64,000 bases of DNA from Annona cherimola (GCA_030490835.1 CM059972.1:91807137-91871136); one strand, 5' to 3'. Counted from the first letter of the stretch, positions 11,240 to 22,500 are shown. Notes: a model not told the origin generated them from the sequence alone. A program made the numbers and translations.

Positions 11240-11735
11240 TTACCACCACCCCCCTTTCTCCTTGTGCAAAGATCTCTTTTCAACAACCTCAATTATGGCC
11301 TTAGCCATTGGATCGATCGCCATTTTAGAAGACTTCTCTTCCTCTACCTCCGATATGTCCATCACTACAGGAGGACACTGTCTTTTCTTCACCAGTCTTG
11401 GGCGCTTGTTTATCCTCTTACCCGCTGTTTCCCGTATAGGTTCTCCCACGCCCTTTGCAATTTGCCCCAAATCTGCATCCACATTAGTCTCAACAACAAA
11501 CAAGTTATACACTAACATCTCTTGCCTAAGATGATTCACTGGCCTCTCCAACAAGCCATTCAAGTTGGCCACTGCTTGACTCTCTATCTCGGTCAAAGGT
11601 GTCATCTCCATCAATGGCATCAGATTCTACTTCATAAGAAACCCCCCCTTCTCTGTTTCATCTCCCTTCGGATAAAAAAATCTACTTTTCCAACCCTTAT
11701 AGATCACCATAATTTTTCTTATCAACTTGACAACT
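11240..11735 (-). pseudogene. Antisense ORF of Tat-like gypsy, middle part
   Basis: From 11735 downward the minus strand reads VVKLIRKIMVIYKGWKSRFF, then after a frame change MPLMEMTPLTEIESQAVANL and NGLLERPVNHLRQEM, and a Lys/Arg-rich stretch. The gene at 46.2-47.85 kb has the same order: MKLIGKALSVYRGWKG, then LLERLVSVLRQDM. The N-terminal part is missing beyond 11735, where unrelated LTR-like sequence begins. The 126-residue open part is 11620-11240. With 9128-9610 it forms one gene split by the solo LTR. Confidence 0.6.
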
Positions 11736-12672
11736 ATAGACACCCCAATTTTGAGCCATTTTTGGACCATATTAATTAATTTAGGCCCACCATATAAAAT
11801 AGTGCTGTTTGAATTATATGCATAGCTTGGATTAATTTGTAATTAAAGGTGAATCATTAGGATAGGTATATACTTGAGGATTATTACAAAATGATTTGAC
11901 CATCAACACATGTGAATTAATAGTCCAGATCATTTGCACATGGCAGATTTATATACACAGGCGAAGCACCCAAAACCAAATCCCATCTTCCCCAAAATGA
12001 AGCATCTCCCATGGCTGCTAGCCCATGACCTCCATCTCCACTAATCGGGCTTAGCAAACGGTGACACAACTCGCTGTTGACCACAACTCATCATTATTGC
12101 CTTTACACTTTCGCCATTTGGTGGTCCACCTTCTCTCCTCCAAATCCTTCATTACACATCCCACCAAAATCCAACAACAACAACTACCCCTTTTCTGTCA
12201 GCAGCCTACAATTAAAAGCAGGGTAGCTCCTTTATTGCTTTCCTCTAGATTCACCAATAGCAGGCAATAATGGACACCATCTTGTAGCTCATCCTCCATC
12301 TTCATGGTTATTCTAACCCAACAGAATAACAACCTATGGTAGAAAAATTCTACCAACATCGTATTCAACGAGCTTAATTGTCTACCATCGTCTCTAACAC
12401 CAAGTTTCAACTGTGGTGGCAATCCTAGGAAGATGATCATCTACACACATCTCCCCAGATTTAGGGCCTCCGACGATTTGACAAGCTCAGCTATGTAAAT
12501 ATGTGATAAGGCGTAAAATAGTAGATAGGCTATCAAATAAGCTAGGGATAGATAACCTGATAAGTTATAGAAATTATCATACATTATATGAAATCCGGGT
12601 CGGTTCTGGGTACCCAAATCTTAAAATCGTCCTTACCTAAATTTGATCGAGTATATATAATGGAACCAAACC
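11736..12672 (+). other. Possible LTR remnant and hAT-like relic, no gene
   Basis: The text starts with TAGACACCCCAATTTTGAG, which resembles the TGTAGACACCC start of many plant gypsy LTRs, and has a TATA-like ATTTATATACAC at about 11948. A 69-codon open stretch at 12061-12270 has no recognised motif. From about 12590 GGGTCGGTTCTGGGTACCC resembles the GC-rich ends of degenerate hAT-like elements; related text (GGGTCGACCCACTGGTACCC) resumes at about 14475 beyond the copia LTR. Confidence 0.3.
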
Positions 12673-14418
12673 TGTTGTAAATAAATAGCAAATCAAGCAT
12701 AATCCATGTTTTGATGATTAACTATTCAATTTGAGAAGTTTAAGGTACTAGCACATGTTGAGATGATTTAAGGTTTAGGAATTTCAAGATTTAAAGCATA
12801 ACAGGTCAAGTCGCAAGCCAAGTCGACTGGGGCATCGACTTAAGTAAAGTTGATTCTCAAGTCGACTACGATATCGACTTCAAACATGCATTTTTTGACA
12901 GAGTGAAATTGTGGATGCATGAGCAGGCAAAGTCGCACCTGACTCGACTTCGCATGTAACTTGGTAAAGTCGATCCCCAAGTCGACTTCGATATCGACTT
13001 CAAACGTGCATTTTTTGACAGAGTGAAATGGCGGACAAGTAAGTAGGCAAAGTCACACCCAAAGTCTACTTCGCATGCGACTTGGGTGAAGTCGCAACCC
13101 AAGTCGACTCCGCTAGCAACTTAAGTGAACTTACGATTTTCGAAGCTAAGTTTGGTTAAGTCAAGTTGCAATCTGAGTCAACTCCAACATGCGACTTGAG
13201 TGAAGTCGCCAAATGAAGTCGACTCAAACATGTGACTTGAGTAAAGTTGCAATCAAGTCGACCCCAACACTCAACTTCAGTACAAAAAGGGTAGATCAAG
13301 AAGTTTCAAGACCAAGGGTGATAAGAATGGATCAATCAACATTATTCCAACATGACTCAAGGTCCAAGTTACAAATCTATATAAGAGTTCCTAAGTAGTA
13401 ATGATCAACCTCGAAAATTAAAGAAGTTCAAAGGCTTACATGCATAAATGAAGTCTTTTGAAGGTAAAATATGAAGAAACAATGACACTTATGCTAAAGG
13501 ATCAAGTTAGCAGAGTGCCAAAGTTTCAATGAGCTAAGTGGAGAGTGAAGTCGCAACCCAAGTTGACTTCACCTGCGACTTAAGTTAAGTCTGAAATCAA
13601 GTCGATCCCAAAATGGAACTTAACTAAAGAGCTGAAGACCTATGTCGCAGCCTAAGTCGACTCCAGTCCATGACTTGAGTGAAGTCGCATCCAAAGCCGA
13701 CTCCAGATGCGACTTGAGTCGCAACGGTCAGAAAAATTTCAAACGTTGGCCAAGTGAATGCACGCCATTTACCGCCAAATGTTTAGATTTCCTTCTCCTC
13801 TATTTAATGCACATTAAATGAAGTGAAGAGGGTTAGCTAGAGCATTGATTGAGTTTCCACCTTCCATCCTTCAAGCATTGAAGTGCCCATTAAAGAGATC
13901 TACAATAAGAACTGTGCTTCTTATTGCAAGTCCTGAAGTGTTCTTTCATCCAATCATTGTTCACATTCTTCTTAACGTTCCTACACATTTGTAAAGTGGA
14001 GATATCCATTTCTCATTCATTGTCTTTGTGGAGCCACTTGGTTTGGTATTGCGGACCAAGACCAAATGAAGGAAAGTAGTGTATGGTTTGAGTGTGACTT
14101 GCCACTTACTTGTGTGAATACTGTAAACGCCCCCTACAGCGAGAATCTAAAAAATAGCAAAGACTCTTTGTGTAATCATATTGATTTAGTGGAACCCAAG
14201 ACACAACCGCGTACTCTTAGAAGAGTGGAGTAGGGAGGATTGTTCCGAACCACTTAATTTCTTGTGTTGATATCTTTATTCTATTTGCAATTCAATTCTC
14301 TACATTTTTATTCAAGGGCACTTAGTTTACAGGGATTTCATCTAATACATCGAAAGAATTTTAAAGAACCCAATTCACCCTTCCCCTCTTGGGTTTTGTC
14401 ATAAACTCAGGACCAATA
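12673..14418 (+). repeat. Ty1/copia solo LTR (copy 2)
   Basis: A 1,746-bp LTR starting TGTTGTAAATAAATAGC and ending GGACCAATA, where copy 1 ends GGACTAGCA. It is flanked by AAACC (12668-12672) and GAACC (14419-14423), a 5-bp duplication with one change, so a solo LTR is likely. The 5' half carries an array of CAAGTCGACT/GCGACTT-like motifs with a 120-bp tandem duplication starting at 12863 and 12983. The 3' half shares the copia LTR landmarks of copy 1, including GAACCCAAGACACAA. Confidence 0.75.
12863..13102 (+). repeat. 120-bp tandem duplication inside the copia LTR
   Basis: Two copies start at CGACTACGATATCGAC (12863) and CGACTTCGATATCGAC (12983). Both contain TTCAAAC-TGCATTTTTTGACA and GAGTGAAAT. 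Further shorter AAGTCGACT and GTCGCAACCCAAGT units recur to about 13720. An open stretch on the minus strand here (12866-13102) is a by-product of the repeat. Confidence 0.7.
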
Positions 14419-14722
14419 GAACCGACCTACGGATAGGTTTCCTGGAACTGACTATACCTTAATTAGAGTACCCAATGGGTCGACCCACTGGTACCCAAAC
14501 CAAGTTGCACCCTTATTTACTGTTGCAAGATTTCTTGCTACCTCCATCTTCTCTTCTACTTCTTCAATATACCCCTCCACTTCATCCAACCTCTCCAGCA
14601 ACATGATGCTACCGGTGCAAAATAAGAAAATGAGAAACAAAAGGAAAGCCCTCAAAAGATTGGAGTCTAAGCTACTTAGGCTCATGTAAAAAAGAAAACA
14701 TCTCCAAACTGATAAACACATA
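14419..14722. other. No recognised gene; hAT-like relic end
   Basis: The start (14419-14510) resembles the right half of the GC-rich relic seen at 12590-12672. An 89-codon open stretch on the minus strand (14452-14721) has no motif I recognise and is probably chance. Confidence 0.25.
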
Positions 14723-15001
14723 GGGTGTGTTTAGGAATGAATAAAACTTTTCGTGAAATTTTTTGAAGAATAAACGTTGTCAAATGAAGTGATATGATAG
14801 GAGTAATGATAAGGAGTAAATAAGATAAAGTTAAAATTGATAGGTTAGTTGTATGAGTAATTGTGTAAAACTGATTGAAAAGTAAGGTAGTTGTATAGGA
14901 AATGTGAAAAACTAATTAAAAATATAGTAATTGTGGAGAGTGAAAAGTTTTAGATTAAAAAATTTTAACTTGACATTTTATAACCATTGCCAAACACACC
15001 C
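14723..15001. mobile_element. Tourist-like (PIF/Harbinger) MITE, copy 1
   Basis: A 279-bp element with ends GGGTGTGTTTAGGAATG and the reverse complement GGGTGTGTTTGGCAATG. It is flanked by ATA at 14720-14722 and 15002-15004. The GGGTGTGTTTGG end and a 3-bp A/T duplication fit Tourist-type MITEs. A degraded relative lies near 56590-56860. Confidence 0.65.
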
Positions 15002-15004
15002 ATA

Positions 15005-15300
15005 GAAGACGAAAGAACAGTGTACTTCTCGCAATCCCGTCAGAACACTATACTTGAGACATCAGGACATACACACACATACACATTTTCGATTTTAAAA
15101 TTCAAATAATATGATATGCGTAAATATCCTCCAAAAAAAAAGACCCTATTGTTCTGGAAACATATGCCCGTTATTAGGGGGCTATGTAGAGACTAGGTCA
15201 AACATCTCTGCCACATAGCCTCCTCCACGCCTCCACTCTGCCATGTAAAATGCCACTTTCATGAAGAATGGGTTTTAATACTCGTCACCCACATAAATTG
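15005..15300. other. Intergenic, no feature
   Basis: A short CA-rich stretch (15068-15087) and otherwise non-repetitive AT-rich sequence. No gene seen. Confidence 0.4.
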
Positions 15301-15637
15301 GATTTTGATCCTATGCTCCAGGCGCATACATTTATTTTTTTATTTTTTTTGAAATTTTTTTTACAATAGTGTTAATCTATGTGTATTTAATCTGTGTATA
15401 AATTTTTACCATTTTCGGAGTATTTTAGATATTTATTTTTTATTTTTGAAAATTTATGTCATTTTAGGTAATTTTAAATTACTAAAATGCCACTGATTTT
15501 TAAAAACCCGAAATAAATATCTAAAAATCTTCAAAAATGGTAAAAATTGATACATACATTAAATAAACTTGGGTTAACAAGTTTATGAAAAAATTAAAAA
15601 AAAAATTAAAAAAAAAAAGAGCATAGGATCATAATCC
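15301..15637. mobile_element. MULE-type MITE, family M copy 2
   Basis: A 337-bp relative of the element at 2409-2775. The ends are GATTTTGATCCTATGCTCC and the reverse complement GGATTATGATCCTATGCTC. A perfect 9-bp direct repeat, CATAAATTG, flanks it at 15292-15300 and 15638-15646. The interior has the same ATTTTTACCATTTTCGGAG block and its reverse complement. The exact end base is ambiguous by one. Confidence 0.88.
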
Positions 15638-15646
15638 CATAAATTG

Positions 15647-16447
15647 CCGACAGGATATGAAAAAGTTCATCTAAATTCTTGTAAGAAGGAATAGACATCC
15701 CGCACTTATCCAAAGGATTTCTACTTCTACTAAAATCCCTCTTCTCTCTGCCCCTTAACAACTCCTAATCTCCAAAGTCCTATTCATAAACCCATAATCA
15801 GGTGAGGACCTATTTTGATCCTCTACACTTAAATCGTGTGAGGACCCATTTTGATCCTCTACACATACTATCAGATATTTGGAAGCACTGAACAGCCATG
15901 GCTGCCAAGCCCAGCAACCACCATGCGACGGCCATAAAATCTGGCCGTCCTCCCAGATCCGGCAACCTTCAGCAAAACCGGCAAGAACCCACCGAAAGTC
16001 TCCATAAAATAATCAGCAAGAATAACAACCAAAAACCCACCAAAAGAAGGAGAAAAAAACCATCTGGCCTCCCATCGACGTTAATAACAGCTGAATCAGT
16101 AAGTTAAAAAAAAAACAGACCACCATCATGCCATGTAACAAATGGAGTTCCAGTTCAAGGAACAGATGGATCACGCCCGAAGCAGAATGGGGATGTACGA
16201 CAGAGAAAAGGGGGAGAGGCGAACGGTAGAAAGAATTCCTCCAGCGAGCCAGTTTGACGATGACAATGACGGTGCTGGACAAGACACGGGTATGGGCATG
16301 GAGTCGGGGTCAATTGCAAACACAGGAGATGGAGAAGAGCACACAGTCAAGTTCGTAGATCCTATTTGGTATTCCTGGCTGGCTCTAGCAATTTTTGGAG
16401 GAAATTCGAATTTGGTGCGTGGGAGGAGAAATTCATCCACACAGGAC
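15647..16447. other. Unassigned GC-richer segment with two short open stretches
   Basis: A duplicated GAGGACC-ATTTTGATCC block occurs at about 15803 and 15839. Open stretches at 15898-16107 (69 codons, Lys/Pro-rich) and 16142-16468 (108 codons) on the plus strand, and 16440-16171 on the minus strand, are GC-richer than the surroundings. None shows a domain I recognise. This could be a captured or broken host exon. Confidence 0.3.
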
Positions 16448-17029
16448 CAGGGGTGTAAATACGGTTAGTCTTAATCCAAACCGACCTACCTAAACCCATT
16501 TATAATAGAGTTGAGTCGGATATTTTGAAAAAAATTAAATTACATAACCCAATTTAAACCAACCCGATTTTAAAAGTGGGTTGGCTTAGGTTAAATAATT
16601 GTCAACTCCACCCGATATAATTTCATATGTTAGTGTAAAATATAATATATTATTAAAAAATAGTCATACATTAGCACATAATACATATAAATTAACTATG
16701 CATTATTGTTTTGAAATAAGATTATGTAGTAATTATATTATCATATATGTCATTAAATTGAAAAGTATTCCTATAAAAAGGATAATGTTTATTCTTCCAT
16801 ATAAATTTATATTTTAAAATAAATTTAATTAAGCAAAATATTTTTAAATATTATATATTTATTAACTTGATTTCTAACTCGAACTAAATCAATTTCTATA
16901 GAGTTAAAATAGTGTTAGATTAAAGTGTGAAAAATATGTTAAAAGTAGAGTTAGATTAGGATTTTATAAGGTGGGTTAAAATTATATTTACCTTAACCCG
17001 AGTCAACCCGACACAGTTTGCACTCCTTG
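16448..17029. mobile_element. hAT-like MITE, family H2 copy 1
   Basis: The left end CAGGGGTGTAAATACGG pairs loosely with the right end reversed, CAAGGAGTGCAAACTG. Subterminal text (CCAACCCGATTTTAAAAGTG, GAGTTGAGTCGGAT) matches the relic at 61146-61660. The interior is very AT-rich. No convincing 8-bp duplication was found. Confidence 0.5.
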
Positions 17030-17660
17030 ACTGGAATTCCCACCCCACTTTTAGTCTACAAGTATGCCTAGCAATCAGCCCATGTATATATGATTAATAA
17101 TTATTTATTTATTTATTACATTTAAAATGCATAAGACAATGAGAAATAATCTAAATTTATTTTCATTCAGTTATTTATAAATTTTTATTTATTTATTTTC
17201 AATCATTTATTTACAAATTTATTGATTTATTTCCAATCTTTTTAAAAACAATTATTTATTTGTTTTCAAAAATTTATTTTTAACTTTATTTAATTATTAA
17301 TTTATTTACGAATATTTTCAACATATTGCTAACAGGATCATTCCTCTCTCCAAAAACATGTTTATAAAAAAATCAAAAAATAAAAATTAAATATTGTATC
17401 GAGAGAGCCGATATACAACTCATCATATATAATCATGGCTCTAATTACAAATACTACCATCGCTTTGATAATCTAAATTCCACGTCCAAATCTCATGCCA
17501 TTGGATGGCCCTGCAATATGAAATCTACCAGCTTTGTTGGTCACGCATTTAAAATTTCTGACTTACGCAGTTTTGTAAGACATTTCTTTATTGACGGAAA
17601 GTAATTTATTAGAACTAGTCTAGCTAGTGTTGCTATAACCAGACGACGTGAAATGTGCAG
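17030..17660. other. AT-rich intergenic sequence
   Basis: Simple TTTATTTA-type runs (17100-17320) and no gene or recognised repeat apart from these. Confidence 0.5.
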
Positions 17661-17966
17661 ACATTGTACCCGGTCGTCCGTTCTAGGAGGCAACAAGTTG
17701 TACGCTTGTACGGGCACGAGTCTATCCACGCATTCATCCTTCATGTCCCGGCCCGCCAACAGGCATGCAAGGTCGAGTTTGGGAGCAAGAACTACATCTG
17801 CACTTACTAAGTTTGGGCGAAACTGCAAATTTGTCATAGCTTTTGCAAAATTTGCATATATGATACCCGGTCATCTGTGCAAGGAAACAACCAGTTGTAC
17901 ACCTGTACGAGTCCGTCCATGCATCCATCCTTCGTGTCGCCCACCAACAGGCGTGGATGGTTGTAC
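17661..17966 (+). repeat. Diverged tandem duplication, about 197-bp period
   Basis: TACCCGGTCGTCCG (near 17667) and TACCCGGTCATCTG (near 17864) start two similar blocks. Both continue with ACAA-AGTTGTAC, TGTACG, GTC-ATCCA-GCAT, CATCCTTC-TGTC and CCAACAGGC. They are diverged and GC-richer than the surroundings. Overlapping open stretches on both strands come from this duplication. Confidence 0.6.
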
Positions 17967-18371
17967 CGAAACATCCTAGCTGTTTCATGCACCAACCGCT
18001 CGCTATTGCATGGCTACGATCAAACAGTTGTAATTGCATGCAATTGCAGCGTGGGTATATGGACTGCGGAAAATATGATTGAGTGCGCACTTCACGCGGG
18101 CATGTGAATTTTCTCAGCAGCCGTCAATGCTCTGCTTCTAAGCACTGAGCAGTCGTGACGCCCGCGTATTGTGCTGTGACTTTTGTCCAACAAATCAAGG
18201 CGTAGAACGAATCCACGCGTGCCATCACATGCTGTCGGCAATCCGGTTTTGAGTACATGTGGGGCCAATTTCTCTGTAGGTTCCACGCATTTAATACACA
18301 TCCCGTGGCACTCACGCATGCTTCGGGATGGATTTAAGCCATTCATCCTTTTAACTCTCATCTTTTTTGCG
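17967..18371. other. No recognised gene
   Basis: Unique-looking sequence of moderate GC between the duplication and the TA tract. Open stretches reading into the TA tract encode runs of Tyr-Ile and are artefacts. Confidence 0.4.

Positions 18372-18420
<49 letters not shown>
18372..18420. repeat. TA microsatellite
   Basis: About 24 TA units directly next to the palindromic MITE at 18426. A further TA run occurs at 18814-18826, on the other side of the MITE. Confidence 0.95.
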
Positions 18421-18423
<3 letters not shown>

Positions 18424-18425
18424 AC

Positions 18426-18808
18426 CTGTTCCGGTGCAGTGTCACTGCACCGGACGCTGCACCGGAACAGCCGTGCAATGGCCTCAAAACGGGGCCCACA
18501 TGATCATGAAATCATGATCTACTCCACCCATTGTATTTAGAATAATGTATTCTATTACCATACCAATTTTCATCCCAATCAGATATGTATATGGGCCCCA
18601 TCTGAAAATGGTACAAATCCAACGTAATAAAATAGTTTAATGTAAATAACAACTTTAAAGTATCTGATTGGGATGAAAATTGGTATGGTTATAGAATACA
18701 TTATTCTAAATACAATGGGTGGAGTAGATCATGATTTCATGATCATGTGGGCCCCATTTTGGGGCCACTGCACCGCTGTTCTGGTGCAGTGACGCTGCAC
18801 CGGAACAG
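18426..18808. mobile_element. TA-tract palindromic MITE, family T copy 1
   Basis: A 383-bp element with inverted repeats of roughly 150 bp (about 18426-18585 and 18661-18808). Its termini are themselves hairpins: arms CTGTTC-GGTGCAG and CTGCACCGGAACAG around a short loop. The spacer is about 75 bp. It is flanked by TA microsatellite on both sides, as is copy 2 at 63281-63653. No coding capacity. Insertion into TA tracts recalls rice Micron elements, but those lack inverted repeats, so the class is open. Confidence 0.85.
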
Positions 18809-18826
18809 AATCCATATATATATATA

Positions 18827-18916
18827 GATGTATTCAGGTGCAGCAACGCTGCACCCGAATTCCCGTGCAGGTGCGCCATCCACCCGTTCGTGGCAGCGGA
18901 AAAAATCCTGGCCGTT
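18827..18916 (+). repeat. MULE left terminal inverted repeat
   Basis: Ninety bases, GATGTATTCAGGTGC at the outer end and TCCTGGCCGTT at the inner end, match the reverse complement of 29900-29989 at 87 positions. Bases 18839-18857 form the hairpin GGTGCAGC-AAC-GCTGCACC, extended by ATTC/GAAT around one mismatch. Confidence 0.92.
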
Positions 18917-19502
18917 CTCATTCTCCCGCGAGTAGGCCGCAGGTATGCAGCGTGCTGAGTCTGCGAGTATGGTAGGGAGTTACTGTAGCTACGGTTTTCG
19001 AGACCAGAACGGTTTCCGATGCAGGAGAAAGACGTGCTGGAGACGTGCGCCGTTTCTGGAATCGGGAGACGTGCTGGAGACCTGCGCCGTTTCTGGAATC
19101 GGGTGGATTCGAGAGAGAGTGAACGCTGCAGCAGTCGGGAGACGAAGGAGGGAGAGAACGGCGAGAAAAGAGAGGAAGGGAGATTGGCGGCAGGAATCGC
19201 ACGAACACTGCCGGATCCTTCCAACGCTGCCGGAGTCACCATTGCTAGGAACGACGAGTGAAATGGGAGGGAAGGGGAGAGGGAACGGTGAGGGTTTGGC
19301 AAAGGCATTTGGAAAACTTCGACGGACAGGTTGAGAGAACTGCGATCGGAAAGGAGAGGAAGGAAGAACGGTGCCTCCTTGCGAGGACCAACGCTGCCCC
19401 CGTAGCGTTGCGGGTCGGCACAAACGCTGCCAGCCAGTCGCCGGAGAAGAGGAACAGAGGAAGAAAAGTCGCCGGAGCAAAGAAAGGAGAAGGCTATTAG
19501 TG
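18917..19502 (+). promoter_or_regulatory. Putative gene A promoter and 5' leader, GC-rich
   Basis: This CpG-rich block contrasts with the AT-rich surroundings and lies just inside the left inverted repeat, where MULE promoters usually sit. It holds a 37-bp duplication (GACGTGCTGGAGAC at 19031 and 19068). It ends with a good splice donor, TG/GTAAGG at 19503. Long open stretches in several frames on both strands come from the base composition. The transcription start is not identified. Confidence 0.45.
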
Positions 19503-22500
19503 GTAAGGACCTCATTGTTTACTATTCGAAATCCCGATTTGACATACTGTAAATCATTAAATCATGCAAATATGCAACCGTTATTTCAAATTCAGCTATT
19601 TTCCAAAAACAGCTCACTAATTCCAGCTTAATCTCATTTATCCTCTTGAATCTTTTGATAAGAATTCCATTTACAAAGACAGCTCACTAATATCTATCAT
19701 AATCTCCTCAATAGCATGTTACCGCCTAAAAAAATTCATAGCCAGTGCCACAATTTTGCTTGCTGTCAATTTTAGTGCTAAATAATGATATCATTAACTT
19801 TTTGTATCTTTGGAAAACCTATCAATATTTTTAGAATTTAGAAAATGGTAGTCGCTGAGCATGCTATGTGCTACTATGAGTATGCTGAATTTCTGTCATA
19901 ACCTCATCAATAGCATGTTAATGCCTAAATAATTTTGTTTGCTGTCGATTTTAGTGCTAAATAATGATATCATTAACTTTTTGTATCTTTGGAAAACCTA
20001 TCAATATTTTCAGAATTTAGGAAATGGTAGTCGCTGAGCATGCTATGTGCTACTATGAGCATGCTGAATTTCTGTCATAACCTCATCAATAGCATGTTAA
20101 TGCCTAAACAATTTTGCTTGCTGTCCAATTTAGTGCTAAATAATGATATCATTAACTTTTTGTATCTTTGGAAAACCTATCAATATTTTCAGAATTTAGG
20201 AAATGGTAGTCGCTGAGCATGTTATGTGCTACTACGAGCATGCTGAATTTCTCTCATAACCTCATCAATAGCATGTTAATGCCTAAACAATTTTGCTTGC
20301 TGTCCAATTTAGTGCTAAATAATGATATCATTAACTTTTTGTATCTTTGGAAAACCTATCAATATTTTCAGAATTTAGGAAATGGTAGTCGCTGAGCATG
20401 CTATGTGCTACTACGAGCATGCTGAATTTCTGTCATAACCTCATCAATAGCATGTTAATGCCTAAACAATTTTGCTTGCTGTCAAATTTAGTGCTAAATA
20501 ATGATATCATTAACTTTTTGTATCTTTGGAAAACCTATCAATATTTTCAGAATTTAGGAAATGGTAGTCGCTGAGCATGCTATGTGCTACTATGAGCATG
20601 CTGAATTTCTGTCATAACCTCATCAATAGCATGTTAATGCCTAAACAATTTTGCTTGCTGTCCAATTTAGTGCTAAATAATGATATCATTAACTTTTTGT
20701 ATCTTTGGAAAACCTATCAATATTTTCAGAATTTAGGAAATGGTAGTCGCTGAGCATGTTATGTGCTACTACGAGCATGCTGAATTTCTCTCATAACCTC
20801 ATCAATAGCATGTTAATGCCTAAACAATTTTGCTTGCTGTCCAATTTAGTGCTAAATAATGATATCATTAACTTTTTGTATCTTTGGAAAACCTATCAAT
20901 ATTTTCAGAATTTAGGAAATGGTAGTCGCTGAGCATGCTATGTGCTACTACGAGCATGCTGAATTTCTGTCATAACCTCATCAATAGCATGTTAATGCCT
21001 AAACAATTTTGCTTGCTGTCAAATTTAGTGCTAAATAATGATATCATTAACTTTTTGTATCTTTGGAAAACCTATCAATATTTTCAGAATTTAGGAAATG
21101 GTAGTCGCTGAGCATGTTATGTGCTACTACGAGCATGCTGAATTTCTCTCATAACCTCATCAATAGCATGTTAATGCCTAAACAATTTTGCTTGCTGTCA
21201 AATTTAGTGCTAAATAATGATATCATTAACTTTTTGTATCTTTGGAAAACCTATCAATATTTTCAGAATTTAGGAAATGGTAGTCGCTGAGCATGCTATG
21301 TGCTACTACGAGCATGCTGAATTTCTGTCATAACCTTATCAATAGCATGTTAATGCCTAAACAATTTTGCTTGCTGTCAAATTTAGTGCTAAATAATGAT
21401 ATCATTAACTTTTTGTATCTTTGGAAAACCTATCAATATTTTCAGAATTTAGGAAATGGTAGTCGCTGAGCATGTTATGTGCTACTACGAGCATGCTGAA
21501 TTTCTCTCAGAACCTCATCAATAGCATGTTAATGCCTAAACAATTTTGCTTGCTGTCAAATTTAGTGCTAAATAATGATATCATTAACTTTTTGTATCTT
21601 TGGAAAACCTATCAATATTTTCAGAATTTAGGAAATGGTAGTCGCTGAGCATGCTATGTGCTACTACGAGCATGCTGAATTTCTGTCATAACCTCATCAA
21701 TAGCATGTTAATGCCTAAATAATTTGGTTGCTGTCGATTTTAGAATTTAGGAAATGGTAGTCGCTGAGCATGCTATGTGCTACTATGAGCATGCTGAATT
21801 TCTGTCATAACCTCATCAATAGCATGTTGATGCCTAAACAATTTTGCTTGCTGTCAATTTTAGTGCTAAATAATGATATCATTAACTTTTTGTATCTTTG
21901 GAAAACCTATCTATATTTTTAGAATTTAGGAAATGGTAATTGCTTAAGTGTTAAATAAGCATGTTATATGTATAGTATAATGGATGAAGTAAAAATAAAG
22001 GATATTGGCCCTTTATGAATGTTAAATGCTAAGTGTTCAACATAGAAACCCCAAATCTTAGTGCCATAATAGATTTATAGAAACTCATCAACTATTGAGC
22101 AATGTAGTATGTAAACATAGCATACTGAGGCCTTGTAACTCCCTTTGGACATGTTATTTTTTCATTCACCTCTTCCGATTTTTCATCCTCTAATTTTTCA
22201 TTTTCCATTTTCAATTTATTTCTTAACTGTTTTTTACAATTAGTTTCTTCTTAGTTTTTATATCAGCGTGTCTATCACCTATTTAGCATGCTATATTATG
22301 AATCCGCATGTTATATTATGAAACGTACGTTATCGTTTTAGTAATAACAGCTTACTTACTGTCCAATGAGCATGTTATATTGTCTGTCCGTACTTATATC
22401 GACATGCTTATTATCCAATGAGGATGCTATGCTGATCGTTAAATGCATAATGGGATTTGCATGTTGAACTTACTAATTAGGATTGTATGTGGATTTGTAT

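Noticed and set aside
18183..18503. Open stretches with long Tyr-Ile runs on both strands near 18.4 kb, and similar ones at 63.1-63.4 kb and 60.6-60.9 kb
   Set aside because: They are translations of the TA microsatellite joined to MITE sequence.
18706..19515. A 269-codon minus-strand open frame and several overlapping frames at 18.9-19.6 kb
   Set aside because: They cross the MITE and the MULE inverted repeat, overlap one another in many frames, and reflect GC-rich composition of the leader.
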